Both the position numbers and the translations under genes were made by a program. The notes below the pieces were generated by a model that was given only the letters and a program-made list of their open reading frames with translations, was not told where the DNA came from and made no database searches. DNA of 64,000 nucleotides from Verrucomicrobiales bacterium (lineage in GTDB: Bacteria; Verrucomicrobiota; Verrucomicrobiia; Verrucomicrobiales; DEV007): NCBI GenBank assembly GCA_029213265.1, contig JARGNG010000005.1, forward strand, positions 1-64,000, read 5' to 3'. Shown here in pieces: positions 9,535 to 17,852 of the stretch; the stretch's first letter is position 1, and each line of letters opens with the position of its first letter.

Positions 9535-11736
9535 TTACTGGATGAACATGAACTCACGTGTGTTCACGAGAGCCCAGATGACGTTTCCGATTGCATCGGC
9601 TTCGACTTCCATCTTCTGCTTGTCACTCATGCCGCGGTCGGTTTTCGCACGCATGCCGGACTGAGCGACCGTCTTCTCTTCGGAAGTCGGGTAGCGAGTC
9701 AACACGCTGAGGAAGATCTTTTCAATGTTGTCACGCTTCGATCCGGAACCCTGCGCAATCTCCTTAATAAGATACGCATCCGGACTGGTGAGAACTTTGT
9801 TGGTGATCGTTCCGTTGAGGAGAGCCATCACCTGCGGAGAGGATCCGCCGGAGAACTGGTTTTCAATAAGCTGTTTGTCGGACTGACCAAACATACGGAG
9901 GAAGTGCCCCGCAGGCATGGGCTGACGCAACTCGGAAGCGCGGAACATTTGCACCCCGTCGACAGAATCTTCGCGGGAGACATACTGTCCGTCATACTTG
10001 GTCAGCTTTCCGATTTCATTCCACTTTGCCTTGTAGGCCATGATCTCATCTGCCGTCTTCAAAGTCGTGGTGTCGGTATTCATCCACTCACGATACTGAT
10101 CCCAGCCCTTACGGGTGATTGCCTCGGGGTCAGCCGTGGTGAGGGCAACCAGGGAGTCCCAGATCTGCTCTGCCGTCATGCGACGAAGGATCGGTCCGGG
10201 GAAGTGGTAGGTTCCCTTGTCAATCTGGGTGAGCGAAGGAGACATCGTCTCGGCCTCACGCTGGTAGGTATTCGTGTTGTAGACTACGCGGAAGAAATCT
10301 TTCACGCTGAAGTCGAGATCCTTCATCATTTCCTCAAGGAAAGTAAGCAGCTCGTAGTTTTGCGCCTGTCCGTCGAGGTGACCCGGGATGTTATAGACCG
10401 GCTCGATCTGGGCGAGGCCAAAAGCGATCTTCCAGAAGCGGTTCACTGCGTTGATCGTGAAACGGGGGTTTCCGGGAGAAACGACCCACTCGGCAAATGC
10501 GTGACGCGGAGACTCATACTCGGAGACGTTCATCTTATCACCAAAGTATGTGGAAGGTCCCACCTTCATATTCGGCTCGCCGTCATCATACTTGTAATCG
10601 TGAGGAAGCTGAACGGCATTCGATCCGTCATCATGCAGAACGATGCTTTTCGTTCCGAGCCACTGACGAAGATTCCGATCTTCTGTTTCCCGCTCACGCA
10701 GCTTACCGGCATCTTTCAGAAGCTTACTCATGCGAGCCACTTCATTCTTCAGGTCCGCGCCGCCACCCATCATCATCATGGAGTTTCCACCACGTGCACG
10801 GGTCTCAGTTTCCCCCATGAAAGCAGCCATTTTGTAGAAGTCCATCTGGTAGACTTCCTCAAAGGGGTGATCGTGACACTGGGCACAGGTAATCTCCGTC
10901 CCCATGAACACGGTAAAGGTGTTCGAAAGGTTGCAAAGGCGCATTCCGGAATCGGCGAGAAGGTAGCCGGCAGCCGGCACTTCCCAAATCTGCCCGGTTG
11001 CAGTCAGAAGTTCCTGGACCATTTCGTCGTAGGGCTTGTCTTCCGTGATCGACTGCTTGATGTATTCAATGTAGGGATCCGCTTTGAGATCGCCGTTGCC
11101 CATCATGACGACGCCGTCCCGAATCCGGAAAAGATCGGAGTAGTAGTTGTACATCCGCATTGCGAAGGCGGGGGAATCGAGCAGCTCGTTGATCAACTCG
11201 GCACGCTTGTTGGCAGAACGGGAGTTGAGAAAAGACTCGGCTTCTTCGAAGGTCGGAATCCGTCCGGCAATATCGAGATAGATTCGACGAAGAAACTGAT
11301 TGTCGTTCGTCATGTCGTTCGGAACGCACATCTGCATTTCGCGCTCGATTTCCTCTTTCCGCTTTACCTTCTCCGCGTTGGTCAAGTCAGCCTTCTCGGG
11401 AAGGGCCGCAAGCTCGTCGCGAAGCTCGTAGTAACTGGCCTTCAACTTGGTGAGAACCAGTTTGTCGATTTCCGCAGCCAGTGCCGCCGGATCCGTCGGA
11501 AGGTTGCCTTTCACAAAGAGACGATCCTCTTCGCTCAGCTTGGAAACAGGATAGTTTACAATGGTTCCATCCTCGAGCTTGAGTTGGACAGTTGCATTCG
11601 CTCCGGCGCCACTGGTGCCGGCGAACTCTGCTTTGAGGGATTTACCGTCAGCTGAAGTCCAGGTCTTCATATCAGCATGCGCGCTGGATACGATGAGGAC
11701 AAGAACGCTCAGAATAGCGGTCGTTCGTTGTTTCAT
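9535..11736 (-). CDS. Secreted DUF1549-DUF1553 protein with N-terminal SHD1-like domain
   Basis: 733 residues from the ATG at 11736, chosen because it gives a clean signal peptide (MKQRTTAILSVLVLIVSSAHA); ATG 11754 and TTG 11766 lie upstream. The order is an SHD1-like domain (about 22-70, MKTWTSADGKSLKAEF), DUF1549 (about 125-340, FLRRIYLDIAGRIPT, and a CAQCHDHPF motif that could hold a haem) and DUF1553 (about 415-690, INAVNRFWKIAFG). Unlike the homologue at the left edge it lacks a PSCyt1 domain. It is co-directional with the DUF1501 gene 37 bases downstream. Confidence 0.92.
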   Translation of the reverse strand: MKQRTTAILSVLVLIVSSAHADMKTWTSADGKSLKAEFAGTSGAGANATVQLKLEDGTIVNYPVSKLSEEDRLFVKGNLPTDPAALAAEIDKLVLTKLKASYYELRDELAALPEKADLTNAEKVKRKEEIEREMQMCVPNDMTNDNQFLRRIYLDIAGRIPTFEEAESFLNSRSANKRAELINELLDSPAFAMRMYNYYSDLFRIRDGVVMMGNGDLKADPYIEYIKQSITEDKPYDEMVQELLTATGQIWEVPAAGYLLADSGMRLCNLSNTFTVFMGTEITCAQCHDHPFEEVYQMDFYKMAAFMGETETRARGGNSMMMMGGGADLKNEVARMSKLLKDAGKLRERETEDRNLRQWLGTKSIVLHDDGSNAVQLPHDYKYDDGEPNMKVGPSTYFGDKMNVSEYESPRHAFAEWVVSPGNPRFTINAVNRFWKIAFGLAQIEPVYNIPGHLDGQAQNYELLTFLEEMMKDLDFSVKDFFRVVYNTNTYQREAETMSPSLTQIDKGTYHFPGPILRRMTAEQIWDSLVALTTADPEAITRKGWDQYREWMNTDTTTLKTADEIMAYKAKWNEIGKLTKYDGQYVSREDSVDGVQMFRASELRQPMPAGHFLRMFGQSDKQLIENQFSGGSSPQVMALLNGTITNKVLTSPDAYLIKEIAQGSGSKRDNIEKIFLSVLTRYPTSEEKTVAQSGMRAKTDRGMSDKQKMEVEADAIGNVIWALVNTREFMFIQ

Positions 11737-11791
11737 GGTTCGGTGGGTTCTCATGGGTGTTTTCAAAATGGGATGGGTGACTTCTACTAAG

Positions 11792-11821
11792 ATATAACAG
11801 GATGGAAACAGGGTGTTACAA
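11792..11821 (-). promoter_or_regulatory. Possible promoter for the DUF1549/DUF1501 pair
   Basis: In the AT-rich 126-base gap after the FecR-LamG gene the minus strand reads TTGTAA (11816-11821), an 18-base spacer, then TTATAT (11792-11797). This would start transcription about 50 bases before the ATG at 11736. Weak evidence; whether the module's own sigma factor reads it is unknown. Confidence 0.3.
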
Positions 11822-11862
11822 GGAAAACAGGTAGTTTATGGAAATTATAGACTTAAACAATC

Positions 11863-13461
11863 TTATTCTTTGCTAAGTTCGTGAACGGAAGCGGTGGGAA
11901 TGGCTTCGCGAAAAACGGTGATCTCATCGATCCAGCCCTCCAGGCCGCTCGCACCGGGATGCCCGAGTTGCAGAATCCCGGCCCGGCCCGCCGAAACCTG
12001 CTCGGCACTGAAATCGCTGAAGGTTTCGAGATTTCCGTCGACGAAGAGATGGAGATGAGAATCAATTCCGGCATCCTTCCCGCCGATAAAACGGAAAGCG
12101 ACATGATGCCAGTTTCCATCCGCAATGTCCGTTGTGCCGACCACAAATCCGTTCCCATACGCCACCCGAACCGCACCCCGCGATCCGCGCGTGCCTGACT
12201 GGTGGCAACTGACATTCCACCCGGTTTCCTCGCGACCGTAATTCATCAGGACCTGATCCTTTTCATCGCCGAGCCGCGGCGGAATTTTTACCCAGAAACC
12301 AATCGTAAAGGCGGATTCCAATCGAAAGTCTTTTGACAACGGGGCTTCCAGCGAAGCTCCCGGCTGCAGGACAAGTCCGGCCCCGTTCTTGCCGGCGGCC
12401 CGTCTCGGCGAATTGCCCAGTTCACCCGAAGCCACCAGGGGAATATCGTAGAGGCGCTCGCTTCCGGTATCCTCAATGACCGCGCCCACGGCTTCATCAA
12501 AGGAATAGCGCAGTGCCGGAACGGGAATCGAGGTGCTGCCAACCTGCATGGTGAACTCGTCGCCGGCGTAGGGAACGGGTGACAATTCACTTCTCGTGCG
12601 GGCATCCGCCCGAAGCGCCAATCCTTCGCGGACCAGCGTCGCGACGGCATTCCCGCTCGTTCGACTGGCCTCCACCATGCCCTGCATGACGTGAAGCTCT
12701 GAGTCCCCGTTCGCACTCACCTTGACCCCGAAACGGGTTCCGATGTCCACGACATTGAGCCTCGGCGTATTCACCGTAAATCCGGAGGCGGCCGGGGGAA
12801 CCTCCGCAGTGATGCGTCCCTTTTGGAGAAAGACACGATTGTTCGATTCGATACTGAGAGAAGCCGGCCCCTCGACCAAGGCGGTAGCACCGGAGTTGAA
12901 GGCAATACGGGCTTTCCCGGATTCAATCTCAAGAAGACCGTTATTTAGCCAGCCGTCTTCACGAATCCGTCCCTCCGAGCTGGCTGCCCAGGTCAGGTTG
13001 GTCGTATTTTCCAATCTCGCCACGAAGGCAGGAGCGGAGATGGCAGGTGATTTTCGAAAATCCGGATTCTCCGCCTCGCTGAAAATGATGCCCTGAAGGG
13101 CAAACATCAAGGCGATCGACGCGGCAGCCGAAATGATGCCCGCTTTCACCAAATCAGGCCAGCGCAGGGGAATGATTCCGTCCCGCTCTTCCACAATTTC
13201 GGTTAACACCGATTTGGCAAATCCATGGTAGCCATCCGCACCTTCCGAACGAAGCCGCGCCATGATGGATTCTTCGAACGAAAGCTCATCCGCCCCGTCC
13301 ACTTCATCCCCCATCAGTGCCCGGAGGGCGGAATCGATCTGAATCTGGTCCAGAAAACGCTGCCGCAGTTCGGAGTCATTGCGCAACGCATGCTCGACCT
13401 GGCTGCGACCACGCGCATCCAGTTCCTCTGCCAAATAAGCTTCCAAATGTTCAGCGTCCAT
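11863..13461 (-). CDS. FecR-domain protein with C-terminal LamG domain (second copy)
   Basis: 532 residues. A cytoplasmic N-terminus (MDAEHLEAYLAEELDARG) with an anti-sigma-like acidic helix is followed by one membrane span (about residues 108-128, AGIISAAASIALMFALQGII), a FecR domain (about 200-275, VNTPRLNVVDIGTRFGVKV) and a LamG domain (about 340-520, SAFTIGFWVKIPP, GWIDEITVFREAI). It begins 3 bases after the sigma-factor stop. Layout is the same as the protein at 813-2393, but the sequences have diverged well beyond a recent duplication. The role is probably sigma-factor control in response to an extracellular ligand. Confidence 0.85.
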   Translation of the reverse strand: MDAEHLEAYLAEELDARGRSQVEHALRNDSELRQRFLDQIQIDSALRALMGDEVDGADELSFEESIMARLRSEGADGYHGFAKSVLTEIVEERDGIIPLRWPDLVKAGIISAAASIALMFALQGIIFSEAENPDFRKSPAISAPAFVARLENTTNLTWAASSEGRIREDGWLNNGLLEIESGKARIAFNSGATALVEGPASLSIESNNRVFLQKGRITAEVPPAASGFTVNTPRLNVVDIGTRFGVKVSANGDSELHVMQGMVEASRTSGNAVATLVREGLALRADARTRSELSPVPYAGDEFTMQVGSTSIPVPALRYSFDEAVGAVIEDTGSERLYDIPLVASGELGNSPRRAAGKNGAGLVLQPGASLEAPLSKDFRLESAFTIGFWVKIPPRLGDEKDQVLMNYGREETGWNVSCHQSGTRGSRGAVRVAYGNGFVVGTTDIADGNWHHVAFRFIGGKDAGIDSHLHLFVDGNLETFSDFSAEQVSAGRAGILQLGHPGASGLEGWIDEITVFREAIPTASVHELSKE

Positions 13462-13464
13462 GGA

Positions 13465-14037
13465 TCAGGCAGTCTCGGGGTTCGATTGCATGCGGGCTTC
13501 AATGCACTTCCGCAATGCCGTGCGAACCCGGCAGAGGGTCGTGCGGACCCACGCTTCACTCTGGTGAAAAGCCTCCGACATTTCGCGGGAGGATTCCGAC
13601 ATCTTGTATTTGTGCTCCAACAACTTGCGTTGCTGCTCCGGAAGTTTACGCAAACACTCCTCAAGATGCGTAATGACCGGAGATTCGGGAGAAAACTCCC
13701 CTTTTCTCGATTGTTCGAGAAGGTAGTGCTCGAGGAATTTCTCGCGGTTCTTGGACGAACGCTGATGACGGAGCGTTTCCTTGCGAACCAGGTTAAACGC
13801 AATCGCGCGGATCCACTTTCCAAAATCGGTCCCTGCTTCGAAGTCGTGAATGTGCCGGTGGGCGAAAACAAAGGCCTCATGAGCGATCTCGTCGATGAGA
13901 TGCGGCACCGGCAGCTTCATTGCTACGAAGGCACGAAGACGTGAGCCGTGGATTTTCAATAGCTCCTCAAAGGCCGATAAATCCCCGTCCTGCACCCGGA
14001 GAACCAACTCCGTCTCTGTTTCTTTATCCGTCACGTC
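13465..14037 (-). CDS. ECF-type RNA polymerase sigma factor (second copy)
   Basis: 190 residues from a GTG at 14037, chosen because VTDKETETELVLRVQ fits the short N-terminus of the family; an ATG at 14100 would add 21 residues. Region 2 (about 18-85: LSAFEELLKIHGSRLRAF, FGKWIRAIAFNLVRKETL) and region 4 (about 130-185: LPEQQRKLLEHKYKMSESS, EAWVRTTLCRVRTALRKCI) are clear. As with the copy at 2390, the next gene encodes a FecR-LamG membrane protein, only 3 bases away. Confidence 0.85.
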   Translation of the reverse strand, partial: DVTDKETETELVLRVQDGDLSAFEELLKIHGSRLRAFVAMKLPVPHLIDEIAHEAFVFAHRHIHDFEAGTDFGKWIRAIAFNLVRKETLRHQRSSKNREKFLEHYLLEQSRKGEFSPESPVITHLEECLRKLPEQQRKLLEHKYKMSESSREMSEAFHQSEAWVRTTLCRVRTALRKCIEARMQSNPETA

Positions 14038-14158
14038 ACAAAAAGATACCCCCTCAATCGCGCTTCGTGACAGAAAATTACGCCTGACCGCGAGGGACAT
14101 TTTCTTGGAACCGGACGCATCGCCCCTGCCCTGCAATGAGGGTGGCGCACTTTCCACG

Positions 14159-14346
14159 TCAATCGGTCATAGAGATGGTTCTCATCAGTTTGAGGCGGCC
14201 GAGCGGGTGTTCGCCGATCAACCAGACATTCAATCTTCCCTTCTTTTTCAGGAGACCGGCAGGAAAGGTGATGGATCCGTCCGCATGCACGACATGGGCC
14301 GTGTAGTCGCCGCAGTCGGTAAAAAGTCCGGTGAGATTGCTCGGTA
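14159..14346 (-). other. Short open frame, possible gene remnant
   Basis: The minus strand stays open for about 60 codons and ends at 14159 with protein-like content (GDYTAHVVHADGSITFPA, then LKKKGRLNVWLIGEHPLGRL). There is no convincing start: a stop precedes the only TTG. It abuts the sigma-factor gene and overlaps the 5' end of the orphan domain on the other strand. It is not recognised. It may be the tail of a decayed secreted protein, or chance. Confidence 0.2.
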
Positions 14347-14738
14347 GCAATATCTACAATCGTTCCGGAGCCGGCCAGACTCAGACTCGGGTATCAAAGA
14401 ACCTGAAGCCCGCCAGATTTTGCGGGGCAATTGAAAACGACGGTGACGCGCCAGACAGTCTGACCTTGAGCGCAACGAAAGGGAACCGTCTTTTCAAAAC
14501 AAGCTATCTCGTTGACGGTCAGAATTTCACCGCCTCTCTCATTGCAGGAAGTTACCTGAAGCTTCTTCCTGTCGGGGAAAAGCAGACGATTGGAATCAAA
14601 GTCAATCCTTCCAGGAAACTGAAGCGGCGGAAATCGGGAAAGATCAAAAGGAAGAAATTTTTTGCGACCATTTCCTCAACCTCCAGCTTGGATTCATCCA
14701 AATCTGATGTGGTTCGGGGACAGACTAAGACGAAGTGA
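14331..14738 (+). pseudogene. Orphan C-terminal domain of a secreted repeat protein
   Basis: 135 codons from a GTG with no signal peptide; a stop lies just upstream in frame. The product (YNRSGAGQTQ, AIENDGDAPDSL, GNRLFKTSY, then a basic Lys/Arg-rich tail) aligns over its whole length with the last about 140 residues of the FG-GAP protein at 57233-59842 (YNLTGAGQTQ, KIENDGEIPDRF, GNSVFGVTY, basic tail). It therefore looks like the surviving 3' end of a larger secreted protein gene. A stand-alone small protein cannot be excluded. Confidence 0.6.
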
Positions 14739-14783
14739 CCATTGTCAAAATCTGATAGGGTCCGGCCATTGTCACAACCCCGT

Positions 14784-15329
14784 TCAGGAATTGTCTTTCT
14801 CAAACCAGGACTTCACCTCATCGATCCAGTGCCCGTGCTCATAGTGGAGCGCCCACCAGAGCCCGGCTCCGATCCCGAAAAGCACAAACGCCAGCGGAAT
14901 GAGCGACCACGCATTCCCATCGGTGATGACCATACCCGGAGTCAGCACAAAGATGAGAAGGAGGGACCAGAACAGAACCGGGTCATCGGTAAAGACGATG
15001 CGGATAAGGGCGAGGAGAAGGATCGGAATCAGGATCAGGGCATAGACCGGCGCATGAGCGAGATAGTAGATTGTGATCACCGGCCAGAGAACCACGGCGA
15101 CTGCCTCGAACGCACCGAAGTCGGAAACGATATCGGTGAGAATCTCGATCGGTTGCTTCACTGAATTCCAGCTCGTCATCGAAGCGCTGAAGCGGCTCAG
15201 GAAATTTCCGGACCAACCTGCCGCGAATCCGATCAGGATTCGCTGTAGAAGCGAAACACCGGTTCCAAACATATTGTCGACGGGATCGATCGAAGAGGCC
15301 ATGTCGGAGGAAGACTGCCAATTCCCCAT
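14784..15329 (-). CDS. Multi-pass membrane protein of unknown function
   Basis: 181 residues. At least four hydrophobic spans are visible: VAVVLWPVITIYYLAHAPVY, ALILIPILLLALIRIVF, LFWSLLLIFVLTPGMVI and LIPLAFVLFGIGAGLWWAL. The C-terminus is short and charged (HWIDEVKSWFEKDNS). It is not recognised as a named family. It lies downstream of DUF1853 on the same strand with a 21-base gap, so the two may be co-transcribed. An internal ATG at 15302 is an alternative start. Confidence 0.6.
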   Translation of the reverse strand: MGNWQSSSDMASSIDPVDNMFGTGVSLLQRILIGFAAGWSGNFLSRFSASMTSWNSVKQPIEILTDIVSDFGAFEAVAVVLWPVITIYYLAHAPVYALILIPILLLALIRIVFTDDPVLFWSLLLIFVLTPGMVITDGNAWSLIPLAFVLFGIGAGLWWALHYEHGHWIDEVKSWFEKDNS

Positions 15330-15350
15330 CGCGGAGACCAGCGGAAATTC

Positions 15351-16193
15351 TCATTTTCCGCCCGGCCACTCTTCGGGCACGAGGAAGAGTTTCGCCCCCG
15401 TCCCGGCTTCCGCATCGATCAGTCGGTGAATAAATCTGGGACGGGACGGATTTTTTTCCCCGAGTCGGGCCAACTCGCTTTCGAGGTGACCGGCCTCCTG
15501 AGCGACCGCTTGAAGTTTGTCAGGAACCGCGAGCCAGAAGGGCTTGGGCAGGACAGCGCCCTCGCATTTGCCGAGCCGCTTTTCGGATTCCGCCTCGTAG
15601 GCCCATTGCCCCCGCGCATGATGCGGATTCAACTGCTGGGGAAGTGACTCCGGAAGAGGATTCTCCGGATCGTAGAAAATCATGCCTTTGACAAGGATGT
15701 GACTTTCCTCGATTTCGGGGAAGAAGTCCCGTCCGAACGGGATCTGCTTTTCGAGGAGCCGGTCGCGTTTCTTTTCAAAGGTATCCGCTGCGTTCGGTCC
15801 GATGAACCGACATCCCCCGACCGAGTGATCCGGCGTGTAGAGGTAGAATTTCAGGGCGACCTCCAAATGATGCAGTTTTCCCCCCCTTCGAAACAGGAAA
15901 TCAAGTTCTCCGAGCGTCTCCTTTTCCCGGATGATCTGGATCCCGTGCCGGAGATCGGAAATGCCGGGTGTTGATTCCAACCAAGCCTGGATCAGGGATT
16001 CCACATAGTAACCGACACGGTGGGCCGCTTTCGTCTCGTGAAAGCGAAGCACGGGCGACCAGTCGATTGCGGCCCCGGATAGAAAGGGATCCGGGAGGTC
16101 CAGAACGAGCGGCGAATCAATCAGCGAAGGACATTGCACGAGCCACCGGAGATCCTGCTCCGCCTGTTGAATCAGCTCTGATTCCAATCTCAT
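15351..16193 (-). CDS. DUF1853 family protein
   Basis: 280 residues from the ATG at 16193, which overlaps the stop of the upstream sulfotransferase-like gene (ATGA). The DUF1853 pattern is clear: DLRWLVQCPSLI at the N-terminus, RVGYYVESLIQAWLE, then a nuclease-like core GELDFLFRRGGKLHHLEVAL (E-x-D...H-x-E) and KFYLY. The conserved core resembles PD-(D/E)XK nucleases, which is an inference. Its biological role is unknown. Confidence 0.8.
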   Translation of the reverse strand: MRLESELIQQAEQDLRWLVQCPSLIDSPLVLDLPDPFLSGAAIDWSPVLRFHETKAAHRVGYYVESLIQAWLESTPGISDLRHGIQIIREKETLGELDFLFRRGGKLHHLEVALKFYLYTPDHSVGGCRFIGPNAADTFEKKRDRLLEKQIPFGRDFFPEIEESHILVKGMIFYDPENPLPESLPQQLNPHHARGQWAYEAESEKRLGKCEGAVLPKPFWLAVPDKLQAVAQEAGHLESELARLGEKNPSRPRFIHRLIDAEAGTGAKLFLVPEEWPGGK

Positions 16194-16933
16194 CAGGATT
16201 CCCGCCCTGCTTCGATCGCATGTTCCCGCAACGTTTCGTAATGAGGCAGGCATTCTTCCAGCAAGGGACGAAGCCGATCAGGAAAGGCTTCCGTCTTTTC
16301 CCGGTAGGGGGCAAATCCGGTCGACTTGTGAAGATTGTGATACCAAAAGGGAGCCCACGGTCCATCCTCCTTGCGAGGTCCCGGCTCCCACAAGAGCATT
16401 CCCGGATCAAAGGCAATCCCGGTTTTCTCACAGAGCCTGGTCAAAACTCCTTCCGGATCGAGAAGAAGCTCTTTCGAGTCGAGCACGAGTGGCTTCCGTC
16501 CCGAAGCACCGAGCTCGGAAAACCATCGCGCCTGCGCTTCGTAGGCGGCATCCCGCAAAGTCGGCTCGGCGATTTGATTCACAAGTGAAGGAAGCATCTG
16601 CACCGGATCACGAATCAGGAAAACGCTGTGGATTCGCTCATCCTGCAGCCACGCTTCATCCAGTTCGATCAAATGATGCGCCATGTTCTTGATGAAAAAG
16701 ACCGGCTTGGCCCCGGGGGGAGAGAGAATCACATCGCGGACGACGGCGTCTCCATCCTGATTCAAGACGGCCAACAGCTCGTCTCGATTCGGCTGCGGGG
16801 CGCGCGTGAGCTTGAGATAGTGGCCGTAAAGCGGCTCATCCACGACCGCCGTGTCGGAGCGTTCTGCGAAAGAATACATCAAGGCCGTTGAGACATTCCT
16901 CGGGCCGGAAAGGAGATTGATGATCGTGGACAT
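16193..16933 (-). CDS. Sulfotransferase-like P-loop protein
   Basis: 246 residues from the ATG at 16933 (MSTIINLLSGPRNVSTALMY); ATG 16972 lies upstream. The N-terminal SGPRNVSTALMYSFAE is the PAPS/phosphate-binding loop of sulfotransferase-like proteins. FLIRDPVQMLPSLVNQ carries the conserved Arg and Ser of the 3'-phosphate site, and LVLDSKELLLDPEGVLTRLC is the usual following helix. Proteins of this type are often annotated alongside branched-chain aminotransferases; none is adjacent here. The substrate is unknown. Confidence 0.78.
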   Translation of the reverse strand: MSTIINLLSGPRNVSTALMYSFAERSDTAVVDEPLYGHYLKLTRAPQPNRDELLAVLNQDGDAVVRDVILSPPGAKPVFFIKNMAHHLIELDEAWLQDERIHSVFLIRDPVQMLPSLVNQIAEPTLRDAAYEAQARWFSELGASGRKPLVLDSKELLLDPEGVLTRLCEKTGIAFDPGMLLWEPGPRKEDGPWAPFWYHNLHKSTGFAPYREKTEAFPDRLRPLLEECLPHYETLREHAIEAGRES

Positions 16934-17024
16934 CGGGAAAACTCTCAACGTCGAACGCGGAACTTTCAACATTCAACCGAATCTCTCCGTGTCGAAGCTT
17001 GAGTGTTCCGCCGCAGGCGCCCCG

Positions 17025-17765
17025 TCACTTGTGGGTCACGAACAGCTTCCGAATCTCGACCTCACCAAAGGCGTCGGGCTGATCGCCTTTCTCCGTATTG
17101 GACTGCAGATAACAGCCGGCTTTGAAGTAGATTTCGTCCTTCTCGATCTTCCATTCCATGATCTGCTTCCCCTCATATAGTGCCCGGATGCGGCCGTTGT
17201 CCGCGATGATCATTAGATTGAAAAAACTGCCCAGTTCGTACTCGTCATTGAGCATGACGTCTTCAGCTCCGTTCCGTTCTAGGAAGAGCTTTTTCCCCTC
17301 GAGCCGAACCATCAGAAGATCGTCCTCCGAATCGTGAATCTGCACACAGACGACATGTGGCTTCTTCGGAGGGATCGCATTGATCGCCACTTCGACAGTC
17401 AGGTTGTGAATCTTCCCGTCATTCGTTCCCCAACTCACCTTTTCGGTCCCGCCCTTTTTCATCTCGCGAAGCTCGGAACGCGGATAAGACGAGGTCTTGG
17501 TAGTCGCCCCTCCCGCCGGAGTTCGAAAAACGATCGAATCTTTCTTTTCCGAGAGAAAAAAGAAATCAGGATCTTCAAAGAGCCGGAGCGTCGGCTGAGT
17601 CACTTCATCGGCGACCCCGTCTCCATCGTCATCCATCGGAATGGTCAGCTTCCAGATGTCGAGGCTGAATACATCACCTGCATGATTTTTCGCGAGAACT
17701 ACCGTAGTAGTCAACGCCGTAATTCCCAGTGCAAGAGGGAGCAATCGCTTTAGAAAAAGAAGCAT
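17025..17765 (-). CDS. Secreted polysaccharide lyase family 7 (alginate lyase)
   Basis: 246 residues with a signal peptide (about 1-25). The three PL7 signatures are present: SYPRSELREM (R-[ST]-E-L-R), VCVQIHDSED (catalytic Q-I-H) and YFKAGCYLQSN (Y-F-K-A-G-x-Y-x-Q). The predicted role is beta-elimination of alginate, the brown-algal uronate polymer, in the periplasm or outside the cell. No other alginate gene is nearby, so substrate choice (poly-G versus poly-M) and use as carbon source remain open. Confidence 0.92.
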   Translation of the reverse strand: MLLFLKRLLPLALGITALTTTVVLAKNHAGDVFSLDIWKLTIPMDDDGDGVADEVTQPTLRLFEDPDFFFLSEKKDSIVFRTPAGGATTKTSSYPRSELREMKKGGTEKVSWGTNDGKIHNLTVEVAINAIPPKKPHVVCVQIHDSEDDLLMVRLEGKKLFLERNGAEDVMLNDEYELGSFFNLMIIADNGRIRALYEGKQIMEWKIEKDEIYFKAGCYLQSNTEKGDQPDAFGEVEIRKLFVTHK

Positions 17766-17852
17766 TGGGAGAAAACAAAGTGCGTTGAATCTACACTTTT
17801 GTTACGGTAATTCCAATTATTATAAGCTTCGCGGGCTCTGATCCATGCGGAT

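Noticed and set aside
9517..11655. A 712-codon open frame on the plus strand.
   Set aside because: It is antisense to the DUF1549-DUF1553 gene and shows no protein-like motifs; the minus-strand frame is the gene.
14698..14783. Imperfect direct repeats (AAATCTGAT..., CCATTGTCA...) after the orphan domain.
   Set aside because: Matches are short and scattered; probably decayed sequence rather than an attachment site.
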